From Treponema sp. (GTDB lineage: Bacteria; Spirochaetota; Spirochaetia; Treponematales; Breznakiellaceae), in contig JAISEA010000033.1 in assembly GCA_031264475.1 (NCBI GenBank), positions 1-26,554 on the forward strand: a stretch of DNA of 26,554 bases. The letters run 5' to 3'. The notes under the pieces are model-generated. The model saw only the letters and a program-made list of their open reading frames with translations. It searched no databases and had not been told where the DNA came from. Positions within the stretch are counted from its first letter, which is position 1; every line of letters starts with the position of its first letter. A program made the position numbers and the translations under genes. Shown piece after piece: positions 15,296-23,603 of the stretch.

Positions 15296-16156
15296 ATGAA
15301 AGTCATACGCGCGTCTGCGATGGGTTATTGCGCGGGCGTGAGACGGGCTATGGAAATCGCCTTAAAAGAGACCGCATACGGACTACCCGTATTTACCCAA
15401 GGACGCTTGATCCACAACCTTACTGCGTTAGAAAGTCTAAAAGAGCGCGGAGTGAGAGAACTCGACGATAACCCACACGGCATAATAGATGGAACAACCG
15501 TCGTACTTCGCGCTCACGGTGTTCCCCCAGCGCGCGAGGCGGAACTATCCGCTCGCGGCGCAAGAATCGCCGACGCCACCTGCCCAAAAGTCAAGAAAAA
15601 CCAGCTGAAAATCCAGTCGCTTGCAAAGGACGGGTTCCGTGTATTTCTCGTTGGCGAAAAAACCCACGCGGAAATCGTTGGACTCATGGGTTACGCGGAC
15701 TGCATCGTGGTTGAAAACGCGGAGGAGGCGAGACGTTCCGCTGAAAGACTATTCAACGAGAACCCCCACTCAAAAACCGCGGTCATGGGGCAGACGACTC
15801 TTTCAACCGATGTTTACCTATCCGCGACAGAGGCGATTAAGGATATTTTCTCAGACGTATGCGTCATTGATACGATATGCCCCGCGACCAAAGACAGACA
15901 AGATGCGGTCAAGAAACTCTGCGCCTCTGTAGACGCGGTTGTGATAGTAGGCGGTAAAAAGTCCGCAAATACGCGGCGGTTGTTCCACATAGCGAAGGCG
16001 TCTGGAAAAGCCGTCTATTTCATAGAAACCGCAAAAGAATTACCGCCGTCGGTTTTCACCTATGATATAGTCGGCATTTCCGCAGGCGCGTCGACGCCTG
16101 ATGAGATCATCGACGAAGTAGAGAACCGTCTTTTAAGGAAAGAAGAATGTCAATAG
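15296..16156 (+). CDS. ispH: 4-hydroxy-3-methylbut-2-enyl diphosphate reductase
   Basis: IspH is the iron-sulfur enzyme that catalyses the last step of the MEP pathway, making IPP and DMAPP for isoprenoids. The 286-residue protein has the three cluster-binding cysteines in GYCAGV (Cys12), DATCPKV (Cys96) and DTICPAT (Cys195), the substrate histidines in LIHN (His40), RAHG (His74) and KTHAE (His124), and the QTTLS motif. Length is slightly shorter than the E. coli enzyme but complete. The gene begins 3 bases after the foldase stop and ends overlapping pth by 10 bases, so the three are translationally linked. Confidence 0.97.
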   Translation: MKVIRASAMGYCAGVRRAMEIALKETAYGLPVFTQGRLIHNLTALESLKERGVRELDDNPHGIIDGTTVVLRAHGVPPAREAELSARGARIADATCPKVKKNQLKIQSLAKDGFRVFLVGEKTHAEIVGLMGYADCIVVENAEEARRSAERLFNENPHSKTAVMGQTTLSTDVYLSATEAIKDIFSDVCVIDTICPATKDRQDAVKKLCASVDAVVIVGGKKSANTRRLFHIAKASGKAVYFIETAKELPPSVFTYDIVGISAGASTPDEIIDEVENRLLRKEECQ

Positions 16157-16707
16157 AACTCGTAGCGTTTCTGGGGAACCCAGGACCCGTATATGCGCGT
16201 AACAGACACAACGTTGGATGGCTTCTGTCTGAAAATACGCCCCTCCTTGCTTCCGCTCAATGGCAAAAAAAACACAAAAGCTTGTTTACGAAAATAGGGA
16301 ACGTTTATTTCCTCAAGCCTGAAACATATATGAATATGTCTGGGATAGCCGTTCAAAGCGCGGCTGTATTCCTAAAAATACCGCCTGAAAGAGTCTTGAT
16401 CGTCCATGATGAACTTGATTTGGACTTGGGGCAAGCGAGCTTCAAGTTTGCTGGAGGACTCAACGGGCATAACGGACTAAGGTCTATCAAAGCCTGTCTT
16501 GGTTCCGCTGATTTCTGGCGTTTGCGTATAGGCATAGGCAGACCCGAAAAGGGCGAAGTTATTGATTGGGTACTTTCCGACTTTACGTCAGACGAGTCTC
16601 CTCTATTAGAAAGCGTTCTTTCCGCAAGCGCTCTCGCCATTGCCTCCGCGCTTGCGGACGGACCGGAAAGTCTCTTGCCTGAATGGGCGAAAAAACGGAT
16701 ATATTAA
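16147..16707 (+). CDS. pth: Peptidyl-tRNA hydrolase
   Basis: Pth releases tRNA from peptidyl-tRNA that drops off ribosomes, an essential recycling step. The 186-residue protein has LGNPGPVYARNRHNVGW (Asn11, catalytic His21), the MNMSG motif (Asn63), HDELDL (Asp88) and GHNGLRS (Asn109), all expected for the family. The ATG lies within the end of ispH, with AAGGAAAG upstream. It is the last gene of the operon; no clear terminator follows and repeats begin about 190 bases downstream. Confidence 0.96.
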   Translation: MSIELVAFLGNPGPVYARNRHNVGWLLSENTPLLASAQWQKKHKSLFTKIGNVYFLKPETYMNMSGIAVQSAAVFLKIPPERVLIVHDELDLDLGQASFKFAGGLNGHNGLRSIKACLGSADFWRLRIGIGRPEKGEVIDWVLSDFTSDESPLLESVLSASALAIASALADGPESLLPEWAKKRIY

Positions 16708-17423
16708 CACCCATTCGCGGACTCTGCATAAGGCGAGTTAAACAAGTTTAATTTTAAAATAGGATTATCCCCCCTCGTATACCTGACTAAAATATCAAAC
16801 GGGATCGAAGTAAATGTAGATGTACCCATTGTATATTGTCTATCAGAAATGTTTTTCCATCCGCGAAGAATCGCTTCTTGATCTCGTAAGATCAGAACTT
16901 GGTACAGGTATCCGAAAAGTTCGGAGAGGTATCCGAAAAGTTCGGAGAGGTATCCGAAAAGTTCGGAGAGGTATCCGAAAACTTCGGAGAGGTATCCGAA
17001 AACTTCGTACAGGTGTCCGAAAACTTCGGAGAGGTGTCCGAAAACTTCGTACAGGTGTCCGAAAAGTTCGTACGGGTGTACTATCATGGAACCTCGAAGT
17101 TCCGTCATGGAAACTGTAGGTTCTGTCATGGAAACTGTAGGTTCTGTCTTGGAACCTCGAAGTTCTGTCATGGAAACTGTAGGTTCTGTCATGGAAACTG
17201 TAGGTTCTGTCATGGAAACTGTAGGTTCTGTCATGGAACCTCGAAGTTCTGTCTTGGAAACTGTAGGTTCTGTCTTGGAACCTTGAAGTTCTGTCATGGA
17301 AACTGTAGGTTCTGTCTTGGAACTTAGAAGTTCCGCCTTGGAAACTGTAGGTTCTGTCTTGGAAACTGTAGGTTCTGTCTTGGAACCTCGAAGTTCTGTC
17401 ATGGAAACTGTAGGTTCTGTCAT
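16704..17423 (-). CDS. Possible heptad-repeat protein encoded by arrays 2 and 3 (doubtful)
   Basis: A 239-residue minus-strand frame crosses both arrays. It begins with MTEPTVS/MTELRGS heptads, continues through (Y/H)LSEVFG heptads and ends in about 60 nonrepetitive residues (from ILRDQEAILRGWKNISD). The nonrepetitive tail looks protein-like, and both arrays keep one frame even though their sequences are unrelated. Against a real gene: there is no Shine-Dalgarno sequence or promoter at the ATG (17423), the start lies inside the array, the stop overlaps the pth stop, and 21-bp periodicity keeps frames open by itself. Confidence 0.2.
   Translation of the reverse strand: MTEPTVSMTELRGSKTEPTVSKTEPTVSKAELLSSKTEPTVSMTELQGSKTEPTVSKTELRGSMTEPTVSMTEPTVSMTEPTVSMTELRGSKTEPTVSMTEPTVSMTELRGSMIVHPYELFGHLYEVFGHLSEVFGHLYEVFGYLSEVFGYLSELFGYLSELFGYLSELFGYLYQVLILRDQEAILRGWKNISDRQYTMGTSTFTSIPFDILVRYTRGDNPILKLNLFNSPYAESANGC
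16902..17080. repeat. 21-bp tandem array, 8 units (array 2)
   Basis: Eight units of exactly 21 bp (16908-17075), preceded by a partial unit, carry the core GTATCCGAAAAGTTCGGAG. Variable positions are A/G in GTA/GTG, G/C in AAG/AAC, and GGAGAG versus GTACAG. Across unit borders TTCGGA and TCCGAA form inverted arms around six bases in most early units. One plus frame reads VSEKFGE-like heptads and the minus strand reads (Y/H)LSEVFG-like heptads; all frames are repetitive. Confidence 0.93.
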
Positions 17424-17438
17424 GGAACCTCGAAGTTC
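17086..17438. repeat. 21-bp tandem array, about 17 units of two types (array 3)
   Basis: About 17 units of exactly 21 bp follow array 2 after 10 bases. There are two unit types sharing ATGGAA at the start and GTTCTGTC near the end: type P has CCTCGAA in the middle and type T has ACTGTAG. The order is P T T P T T T P T P T P(variant) T T P T P. Some units start TTG instead of ATG. The plus frame is broken by TGA at 17284, while a minus-strand frame runs through arrays 2 and 3 without a stop. Confidence 0.93.
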
Positions 17439-17466
17439 AGATAGCAGTTAGCAATGAGTAAAGAGG
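17439..17466. repeat. Heptamer patch at the end of array 3
   Basis: Four 7-base units (AGATAGC, AGTTAGC, AATGAGT, AAAGAGG) begin where array 3 ends. They match the purine heptamers at 10914 in style and orientation. Confidence 0.6.
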
Positions 17467-17477
17467 AAATATTTCGT

Positions 17478-17533
17478 GGCGAAAAGCCGTCCGCGACATT
17501 CTTCTTTAAAGAAGACGCTACGGCTGTTTCGCC
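17478..17533. other. Long inverted repeat with nested palindrome
   Basis: GGCGAAAAGCCGT (17478-17490) pairs with ACGGCTGTTTCGCC (17520-17533) with one bulged base. Inside lies the perfect 14-base palindrome CTTCTTTAAAGAAG (17501-17514). No T-run follows. It may be a structured RNA, a bidirectional roadblock or a repeat end. Confidence 0.55.
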
Positions 17534-17604
17534 TAAAGCTGTCTGACTGTTCTTCGCTTCTTCTGGGAGTCATAACCTGTCTCTAAAAAGGTGGAGCAGA
17601 ACAA

Positions 17605-17692
17605 GACGCTTTTAAACACACGTGAACACACCACGTGTGAACACCCTAAGGGTGTGGGTATATGTACAGGTATAATTGCGTTTAAAACGGTC
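17605..17692. other. Predicted three-way-junction structure (candidate noncoding RNA)
   Basis: An outer helix pairs 17605-17617 (GACGCTTTTAAAC) with 17680-17692 (GTTTAAAACGGTC), 11 of 13 pairs. It encloses two perfect hairpins, CACACGTG/CACGTGTG (17617-17639) and ACACCC/GGGTGT (17641-17655). The arrangement is compatible with a small structured RNA or a cis element. The sequence matches no RNA family I recognise. Confidence 0.4.
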
Positions 17693-18103
17693 CTCTGTTC
17701 CTAATCGTTACAACTGAAAAAATAAGATATTTTGAATTTATTCGCTAGACAATTGTCTGATTCTTTAGTAATATATAAATATCCTTATAGAAGGCGTAAA
17801 AAGATATTAGATGATGCCGACATGAACGATTATATTTTTATAGTCATGCGCTCGATACGAATGTAAAGTTCGCTGATAAGTGTATTACTCGTTATAGTCA
17901 TGTTTCCTTCGTTCTTATTACAACGCTTTTTTATAGACGATTATCTTCGATAATGCAACGGCGTTCTTTCGATATAAGGTTTTGATAAATAACAAACTGT
18001 AAATCAGCGGAATTCATAAAGGAGTCCGTATTGTCTCTTATTGTGAAGGAAGCTTTTAAGTTCAAGGCTTTTCCCGGTTGCATAGCATACGGTTAAGCAG
18101 GAG
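17693..18103. other. AT-rich gene-free stretch
   Basis: About 400 bases without a convincing gene. TATAGTCATG occurs twice (near 17850 and 17897). AAAGGAG (about 18018-18024) precedes a TTG-started frame of about 21 codons ending at TAA near 18096, which could be a leader peptide but has no other support. No consensus promoter with good spacing was found. Confidence 0.4.
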
Positions 18104-18160
18104 TGGGAGATTCCCATTCTTAATAAATTTAAGAAGCCACGAGACGATGCCTCGCGGCTT
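18104..18160 (+). promoter_or_regulatory. Three hairpins in the leader of the 18178 gene
   Basis: Three stems stand in a row: TGGGA/TCCCA (18104-18116), TTCTTAA/TTAAGAA (18117-18135), and AAGCC-CGAG/CTCG-GGCTT with one mismatch (18134-18160). The last two share two bases and so compete slightly. The third ends about 7 bases before the Shine-Dalgarno region, so the leader may modulate translation or transcript stability. No known riboswitch is recognised. Confidence 0.45.
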
Positions 18161-18177
18161 TGTTATGGAGGAAGCTT

Positions 18178-18642
18178 ATGAAAAAGCTTGGTTTGACAGC
18201 ATTAGTGTTGTTAGTAGGAACGGGGTTGTTCGCGCAGACGGTGTTTACCGCTAAGGCGAGTGACGCGAAGGCAAAGGTAACCGTAGATGCCAAGAAAGGT
18301 ACTTATGCGGTTGATGGCGTATTAGCGAAAGACGGTGTATTCACCGTTGACTTTACCCCGGATGCGGCGACATTGGCGGCTTTGAAGAAAGGTAAAACCC
18401 TTACAATTTCCGGTAAAGACTTGGGATCAGGCGCTCCCGATTATATCGTCAATGTATTCACAGACGCTAAAGACCCTATCGCAACCCCAGCGAAGTTCAG
18501 CAAAGCCGGCGCGGTAGTTACCATTGACTTTGGCAAAACGAAGATAGCCCCTGACAAGATTACTAAGCTACAAGTCGCCGCGGGTTTCGGTAAAACTGGC
18601 GGAGCGGTCAAATTTGAACTCTCCGCTATTGCAATAAAGTAG
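18178..18642 (+). CDS. Exported beta-rich protein of unknown function
   Basis: This 154-residue protein has a signal peptide (MKKLGLTALVLLVGTGLFAQ) with likely cleavage after FAQ. The mature part is rich in Lys, Ala, Thr and Val and in short beta-type stretches (KVTVDAKKGTYAVDGV, DGVFTVDFTP, VVTIDFGKTK), without cysteine, suggesting a small immunoglobulin-like or surface domain. I do not recognise the family. The ATG at 18178 follows GGAGG by 6 bases; an upstream in-frame ATG at 18160 lies in the leader hairpin and is rejected. A terminator-like hairpin follows, so it is probably monocistronic. It may be abundant, given the strong ribosome-binding site. Confidence 0.85.
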   Translation: MKKLGLTALVLLVGTGLFAQTVFTAKASDAKAKVTVDAKKGTYAVDGVLAKDGVFTVDFTPDAATLAALKKGKTLTISGKDLGSGAPDYIVNVFTDAKDPIATPAKFSKAGAVVTIDFGKTKIAPDKITKLQVAAGFGKTGGAVKFELSAIAIK

Positions 18643-18658
18643 TTCTGGACAGACCATC

Positions 18659-18692
18659 GAATCCATCCCACTAATGGGGTGGATTCATTATT
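18659..18692 (+). terminator. Terminator-like hairpin after the 18178 gene
   Basis: GAATCCATCCC (18659-18669) pairs with GGGGTGGATTC (18676-18686), 11 pairs with one G-T, loop of six. It is followed by ATTATT rather than a pure T-run, so termination may be partial. Confidence 0.7.
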
Positions 18693-18774
18693 GACGAATT
18701 CTTCTTACCTAATAAGGGAGAGAATTCTTTCCTATTTTAAAGCGATAACAAAATATCTTATAAAGGAGGAGATT

Positions 18775-20949
18775 ATGAAGCTTAAGTTACGGATGACGCT
18801 TATTACAGGCGGTATGATACTGATAGTCATTGTAATCATATCCAGCGTGTTGCTTATGCGGGCAAGGAAACTACAGCAAGAATCAGCTTTTGATGTGATG
18901 CAAAACCTATCAGGAATGTATGCACAGGAATTCAGGAATAAATACGAGAACTATCTGGTAGTGGCGAAAACAATTGCGGGATTTATGGTAAACTACCAAA
19001 TGATAGATGAGACGATGAGGCGCTCACAGTTTGACGAAATCTTGTATAGCGCGATCGATTCTAACAACGACTTTTTGGGAATATTTACACTTTGGCTTCC
19101 GGGTAGAATAGACGACAGGGACGAAGAATTAGCCAATACACCCGGTACAGACGCGTCGGGCAATTATATGACGTGGTTCTCTAAGCATGGCGGCGCCATC
19201 GACAAATACGCTTTGTCGGAATATGGATCTTATCAAGAAATCTTTGCCATTCTTAATAATAGAAACCCGGTGATAGCTGATCCACATTTTGACATGATAA
19301 GAGCGGAACGAAAATTAGTCGGTCGAGTGAGTTATCCCATCGTCGTCAATGATGAAATAGTGGGACGAGTCGGCGTCAACTTCGATCTCATAGGTAGTCA
19401 GCTTATTATCGACGGTATTAAGCCTTACGGGGTTGGAAAGGCTGCGATTATTTCTCATGACGGCAGTATAGTCGCCATAAGTGACCTATCGGGAACAGGA
19501 CAGAATTTTTCAAACGTGATGCTCAATACGCTTGGAAAAGAGGGGATTGGCGAGGTGAACAATGCCCTGCAAAGCGGTAATCCCGTTCCGATAGACACCA
19601 AGAACGTCATATTGCAAGTTTCGCCTTTCGTCATTGAAGGAACAGGCACTCCGTGGGCGTTTATCGCCAACGTTCCCAAAACCACAGTCATGGAAAACGT
19701 AAACGCCCTAACCAACTTCACCATTATAGTCGCCATTATCTCAATCATCGTTACGAGTGTGATAGTCTTCTTCATGGCAGGCAGTATAGCCACCCCCATC
19801 ATCAATGTTACGAATACGTTGAAGGATATATCCGAAGGCGAGGGCGATCTAACCAGGACCATTAACGCCAACGCAAAGGATGAAGTGGGAGACATGGCGC
19901 ATTACTTCAATGCAACCATTGAAAAAATCAGGAAGCTCGTCGCAAGCGTGAAGGATCAATCTGTTTCCCTTTCTGGTATAGGAAACGAGCTTGCATCTAA
20001 TATGACGGAAACCGCGGCCGCGGTCAACGAAATCACCGCCAATATCCAGAGTGTCAAGGGACGGGTTGTCAACCAGTCCCTTTCGGTTACTAAATCTAAC
20101 ACCGTAATGGAACAGATAACCGTTAGCATCGACAAGCTCAACGGTCATATTGATAAGCAGACAGAAAGCGTAACCCGCTGTTCCAGCGCCATTGAAGAAA
20201 TGGTTGCCAATATACAGTCTGTTACCCAGACCCTCGTCAAAAACGTGGAGAATGTATCGAAACTTTCGGGAGCTTCCGAAATAGGCAGAATAGGCTTGCA
20301 AGAGGTATCAGGGGATATTCAGGAAATCGCGCACGAGTCCGAAGGCTTGCTTGAGATCAATGCTGTAATGGAAAACATAGCGAGCCAAACGAACCTTCTT
20401 TCCATGAACGCGGCAATAGAAGCGGCGCACGCGGGCGAGGCGGGCAAAGGTTTCGCGGTTGTTGCTGACGAAATCCGTAAACTCGCCGAGTCGTCAGGAA
20501 AGCAATCCAAGACCATTTCTACCGTCTTGAAGAAGATAAAAAACTCCATTGATAAAATCATTAAATCCACAAGCGCGGTTCTGAACAAATTTGAAGACAT
20601 CGACAAGAATGTTAAGGTTGTATCCGAACAGGAAGAGAATATCCGTAGCTCGATGGAAGAGCAGGGACAGGGTAGTCAACAGATACTCGAAGCTATGAAC
20701 CAGCTCAACAACATAACACAGTTAGTCAAATCAGGCTCCAACGAAATGCTCGAAGGAAGCCGTCATGTTATAAATGAAAGTAAGAACCTCGAAATCGTCA
20801 CCCAAGAAATCACTCAAGGTATGAACGAAATGGCTTCGGGTACAGACCAAATCAACACAGCTGTGAGTCAGGTGAATAACCTCAGTAACGACAATAGAAA
20901 CCACATTGATGTGCTTGTCAAAGAAGTTTCCAAGTTCAAAATCGAATAG
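18775..20949 (+). CDS. Methyl-accepting chemotaxis protein
   Basis: This is a transmembrane chemoreceptor that signals through CheW and CheA to the flagellar motors. It has 724 residues: a first membrane helix (about 8-28), a large extracytoplasmic sensor (about 35-310) with the Cache-type features [13 protein letters not shown] and [20 protein letters not shown], a second helix (315-335), a HAMP domain (336-390) with ISEGEGDLT, and a long cytoplasmic signalling coiled coil. The hairpin tip is the conserved [20 protein letters not shown] (537-556), which binds CheW/CheA. The ligand is not predictable. The start ATG 18775 has AAAGGAGG 5 bases upstream; upstream in-frame codons lack this. It ends without the C-terminal CheR-binding pentapeptide of some receptors. 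Confidence 0.97.
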   Translation: MKLKLRMTLITGGMILIVIVIISSVLLMRARKLQQESAFDVMQNLSGMYAQEFRNKYENYLVVAKTIAGFMVNYQMIDETMRRSQFDEILYSAIDSNNDFLGIFTLWLPGRIDDRDEELANTPGTDASGNYMTWFSKHGGAIDKYALSEYGSYQEIFAILNNRNPVIADPHFDMIRAERKLVGRVSYPIVVNDEIVGRVGVNFDLIGSQLIIDGIKPYGVGKAAIISHDGSIVAISDLSGTGQNFSNVMLNTLGKEGIGEVNNALQSGNPVPIDTKNVILQVSPFVIEGTGTPWAFIANVPKTTVMENVNALTNFTIIVAIISIIVTSVIVFFMAGSIATPIINVTNTLKDISEGEGDLTRTINANAKDEVGDMAHYFNATIEKIRKLVASVKDQSVSLSGIGNELASNMTETAAAVNEITANIQSVKGRVVNQSLSVTKSNTVMEQITVSIDKLNGHIDKQTESVTRCSSAIEEMVANIQSVTQTLVKNVENVSKLSGASEIGRIGLQEVSGDIQEIAHESEGLLEINAVMENIASQTNLLSMNAAIEAAHAGEAGKGFAVVADEIRKLAESSGKQSKTISTVLKKIKNSIDKIIKSTSAVLNKFEDIDKNVKVVSEQEENIRSSMEEQGQGSQQILEAMNQLNNITQLVKSGSNEMLEGSRHVINESKNLEIVTQEITQGMNEMASGTDQINTAVSQVNNLSNDNRNHIDVLVKEVSKFKIE

Positions 20950-20952
20950 TAA

Positions 20953-21020
20953 GCGGTAAGGGCAGGATGCCTTTACCGCAATCCATGTTACGCAGAGGAT
21001 AATTCTTCTTGCGTAACATG
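20953..21020 (+). terminator. Tandem inverted repeats after the chemoreceptor gene
   Basis: The first hairpin, GCGGTAAGGGCA/TGCCTTTACCGC (20953-20979), has 12 pairs with one G-T and a GGA loop. The second, CATGTTACGCA/TGCGTAACATG (20984-21020), has 11 perfect pairs around 15 bases. No strong T-run follows either, so termination is likely but not certain. Confidence 0.65.
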
Positions 21021-21061
21021 AGTTATATTTTCCCCTTGTAAATAAGTTTCTTTGATGGTAT

Positions 21062-21067
21062 TATAAT
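21062..21067 (+). promoter_or_regulatory. Perfect -10 box of a leaderless gene
   Basis: TATAAT ends 7 bases before the ATG at 21075, and no Shine-Dalgarno sequence is present. A TTGTAA at 21036-21041 is the nearest -35-like hexamer, but its 20-bp spacing is long, so the -35 is uncertain. Confidence 0.5.
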
Positions 21068-21074
21068 AATCAAT

Positions 21075-21632
21075 ATGAAATTTTCTCGTCCCTTCATCGC
21101 TCATTGTATATTTATAGTAGGTCTGTTTTTCACACTAATAGGTATTGTGTTTCTGTTGGGAAATCTTGCTAATATTTCGCAGAAACGTCTCTTTTTATCG
21201 TTTCTTTTCGGCGTAATCGGGGCAGGATCCGCTTTTTTCGCTTTATCGCTCAATAAGCGCGCGGTCTATCTTTTCTTTGGGTCATTCTTCATAATGGTAG
21301 GGCTGTTTCTATTCTTATCCGCTTTGCATATCTTCCCATTTTCTATTAGAGAAACGTGGCCCCTTGCCGTGGTTTTTTCGGGATTGGCGCTTGCGCCTGT
21401 GGGGTGGCGTAAATATGGACGGTTTCACCCTGTATTCATGGTTCCAGCCATAACTTTCGTCATTCTGGGCGGTGTTCTATTGATGTTCTCTTTTAGAATT
21501 GTTTCGTTTAATTTCAGGCAGTTTGTTCTTAATTGGTGGCCGGTGTTTCTTATTTTAGCAGGGATTATGCTTCTTCTGATCGCTTTAAGCAATAAGGGAA
21601 TAGAAAGAAAAGGCGGAGAAGGAAAAACGTGA
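21075..21632 (+). CDS. Six-helix membrane protein, LiaI/LiaF-like
   Basis: This 185-residue protein is nearly all membrane-embedded, with about six hydrophobic helices (near 9-30, 38-58, 62-86, 92-108, 117-138 and 148-168) and a short basic C-terminal tail. The last helix starts NWWPVFLILAGIMLLL, a pattern shared with LiaI/LiaF-type and DUF5668-like envelope proteins, which often sit with cell-envelope stress regulators; that similarity is from memory and its meaning here is unclear. No partner regulator is present. The stop overlaps the start of the TPR lipoprotein gene by 4 bases, so the two are co-translated. Confidence 0.8.
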   Translation: MKFSRPFIAHCIFIVGLFFTLIGIVFLLGNLANISQKRLFLSFLFGVIGAGSAFFALSLNKRAVYLFFGSFFIMVGLFLFLSALHIFPFSIRETWPLAVVFSGLALAPVGWRKYGRFHPVFMVPAITFVILGGVLLMFSFRIVSFNFRQFVLNWWPVFLILAGIMLLLIALSNKGIERKGGEGKT

Positions 21633-23368
21633 GAGCCATAAAATGGTTTCTTGTTTTAGCGACATTTACCTCATGTGTGGGGGAGCCTGCGGTTCAATCT
21701 CCTTCTCAATTCGTTCCGATTGTGGAAGCGGAAGATACTGATACGACGGCGCGGGACGCGGCTGGTTCCGAAGAGACAAGACCTATTACGGGCAGATCGC
21801 CCAACATAGCCGAAGAAATTCGTGATCTGGTATGGAAGGCAACCCCTTCCTCCCTCCTCAGGGCGCTTGATCTAATCCGTAACCATGAACTGTCAAACGG
21901 CGAATTCGGCAGAGCTATGAGCGCGGTGAGTGTCTACCTGCTCAAAACCATCTATCCTGACGTGAAAGGAACCTTTCCGCAGACTGACCCTCCTAAAATA
22001 GGCGTCTACTCCATTTATACGAAGATACTCAGCGATGTGGGGCGTGGTATTTACACGCCGCCCTCCTCTTCAAGCGCGAATTTTCTGGTATATATTCTTC
22101 CTTTCTTGGCTTTGTTGAACGACTCTAATGGCGACAGAATGTCTGTAGCCGTGCCTGACTTACAGAAAGCTGTCTCTCTGAATCCGTCCAGTCCTATGGC
22201 TCCGTATTTATTGGGTTTTTCCTATGAGAAGAGCGGTGATCTTTCAGCGGCTCTTGATGAATACGTGAAAGCTCTAGCGGTTTCCCCGGAATGTTACCCG
22301 GCGGCTCAAGGCTCGGCGCGTATCATGATGGAGCGTGGGCTTTATGAGGACGCGGTCAAGGCGCTTTCCACTCTGCTTGTGTCTTATCCTGAAAGCATGA
22401 GTATAAAAAAACAGCTTGCCCGTGTCTATTTTGCGATGAAGGATTGGTCGCGGGCGGAAAACGCCATTGCCGAGATTCTACAGCGGAATGGCAGGGACGG
22501 CGAATTTCTCCTCATGCGCGCGTACGTGTTGGTGGAAAGAGGGCTTTTCTCGCAAGCCCAAGCGCCTCTTGACCTCTATACGTCTATAAATCCAAATAAT
22601 CCAGAATATCTGTTTCTGCGCGCCCGTATTCAGGCGGAAGGGTACCGGAATAGGGACGCGGCGTTAAACTACTTGCGCGCGCTTTCGGCTTCCTTTTCGG
22701 TTGATGAATCAATTGTCGTGTATATGGCGAAGCTCCTCATAGAGTCGCCGCGAAACGCGGAACAGTTGGAAGGATATACCATCCTTGACCAGCTTTTGAA
22801 GGGCGAATCTCCGTCCATAGCGGTCATGGAATTGGCAATCGCGGACGCCATTAAGCGGTCCGCGTGGGATGATGCCCGTCTCTATGCGGGCAAACTGCTG
22901 GAAGAGAGGCGTTCTCCGGAGGACTTGTTGAACGCATACACGGTTGAACACGGCATTGGTAACAACGCGGCGGCGCTTTCCTATGCGCAGGAACTCTATG
23001 AGGCGGACCCCGCAAACGAAGAGGCTTGTGTCGCGTATATTTCCGCGCTAATGGATACTGGTCGCGCCGATGAAGCATCGCGTCTCATCAACGCCAAACT
23101 ATCGTCAGCGCCAAACGGCTTTGCTAAAGCGCATTACTATTATTTAAGAAGCAAAACAAGAGCCAGCGATGAAACGAAGCTGGGCGATCTCCGCTCCTGT
23201 CTCTTTGAAGACCCTCGCAACTTAAACGCGCTTATTGCTATGCTTGAGTTTTACCGCGGGCAAAGAGACGACCGCCGCGCCATCTACTATCTGAAACAGG
23301 CGCTCACCATCTCTCCTGACGACCCCACCCTCAAACAATACGAAAAAGACTACGCGGAACAGCCCTAA
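21629..23368 (+). CDS. TPR-repeat lipoprotein
   Basis: This 579-residue protein starts at GTG, overlapping the preceding stop (GTGA). Its N terminus MRAIKWFLVLATFTSC ends in a spirochaete-type lipobox, with Cys16 the likely lipidated residue. A low-complexity acidic linker follows. From about residue 170 to the end the chain is tetratricopeptide helices, for example APYLLGFSYEKSGDLSAALD and, near the C terminus, AIYYLKQALTISPDDPTL. Such proteins scaffold protein complexes; here it would lie on the periplasmic face of a membrane, next to the polytopic protein encoded before it. No enzyme domain is visible. Its TAA stop is directly followed by the inverted-repeat element at 23369. Confidence 0.88.
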   Translation: MRAIKWFLVLATFTSCVGEPAVQSPSQFVPIVEAEDTDTTARDAAGSEETRPITGRSPNIAEEIRDLVWKATPSSLLRALDLIRNHELSNGEFGRAMSAVSVYLLKTIYPDVKGTFPQTDPPKIGVYSIYTKILSDVGRGIYTPPSSSSANFLVYILPFLALLNDSNGDRMSVAVPDLQKAVSLNPSSPMAPYLLGFSYEKSGDLSAALDEYVKALAVSPECYPAAQGSARIMMERGLYEDAVKALSTLLVSYPESMSIKKQLARVYFAMKDWSRAENAIAEILQRNGRDGEFLLMRAYVLVERGLFSQAQAPLDLYTSINPNNPEYLFLRARIQAEGYRNRDAALNYLRALSASFSVDESIVVYMAKLLIESPRNAEQLEGYTILDQLLKGESPSIAVMELAIADAIKRSAWDDARLYAGKLLEERRSPEDLLNAYTVEHGIGNNAAALSYAQELYEADPANEEACVAYISALMDTGRADEASRLINAKLSSAPNGFAKAHYYYLRSKTRASDETKLGDLRSCLFEDPRNLNALIAMLEFYRGQRDDRRAIYYLKQALTISPDDPTLKQYEKDYAEQP

Positions 23369-23468
23369 CAGGCGAAGCCTGTTTAAATACTTCGCACGGG
23401 GCGTTGTCCGAAAGGGGGCGCCGCTTCCACTGACTTGACGGTTACGCTTGTAAACAAGCGGAACCTAC
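23369..23468 (+). repeat. Left 100-bp terminal inverted repeat of a 740-bp element
   Basis: This stretch matches the reverse complement of 24009-24108 over exactly 100 bases without gaps, with about 10 mismatches (90%). It begins with the self-complementary CAGGCGAAGCCTG and ends near the inverted pair CGCTTGTAAACAAGCG. It starts on the base after the TPR gene stop codon. Confidence 0.93.
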
Positions 23469-23497
23469 GCGATGTCGGTGTCAGACACCCTTCGGGT

Positions 23498-23588
23498 GTT
23501 TCAATACTTCACGAGGGGTGTTGTTTGAAAGGGAGCGCCATTGACCCCGACTTGACGGCTACGCTTGCTTTGCAAGCGTAACCTACGC
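23498..23588 (+). repeat. Diverged second copy of the terminal-repeat unit
   Basis: This segment aligns with 23381-23470 (for example TACTTCAC...GGGGTGTTGTTTGAAAGGGAGCGCC and ACTTGACGGCTACGCTTG) at a period of about 117 bases. The right half of the element contains a weaker inverted counterpart around 23958-24007 (shared TGACCCCGAC), so the element is a layered palindrome. Confidence 0.7.
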
Positions 23589-23603
23589 GGTGTCTGACAC
23601 CAC

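Noticed and set aside
17440..18177. tRNA, tmRNA or SRP RNA gene
   Set aside because: No cloverleaf, CCA end, tmRNA-like ends or SRP core loop was recognised.
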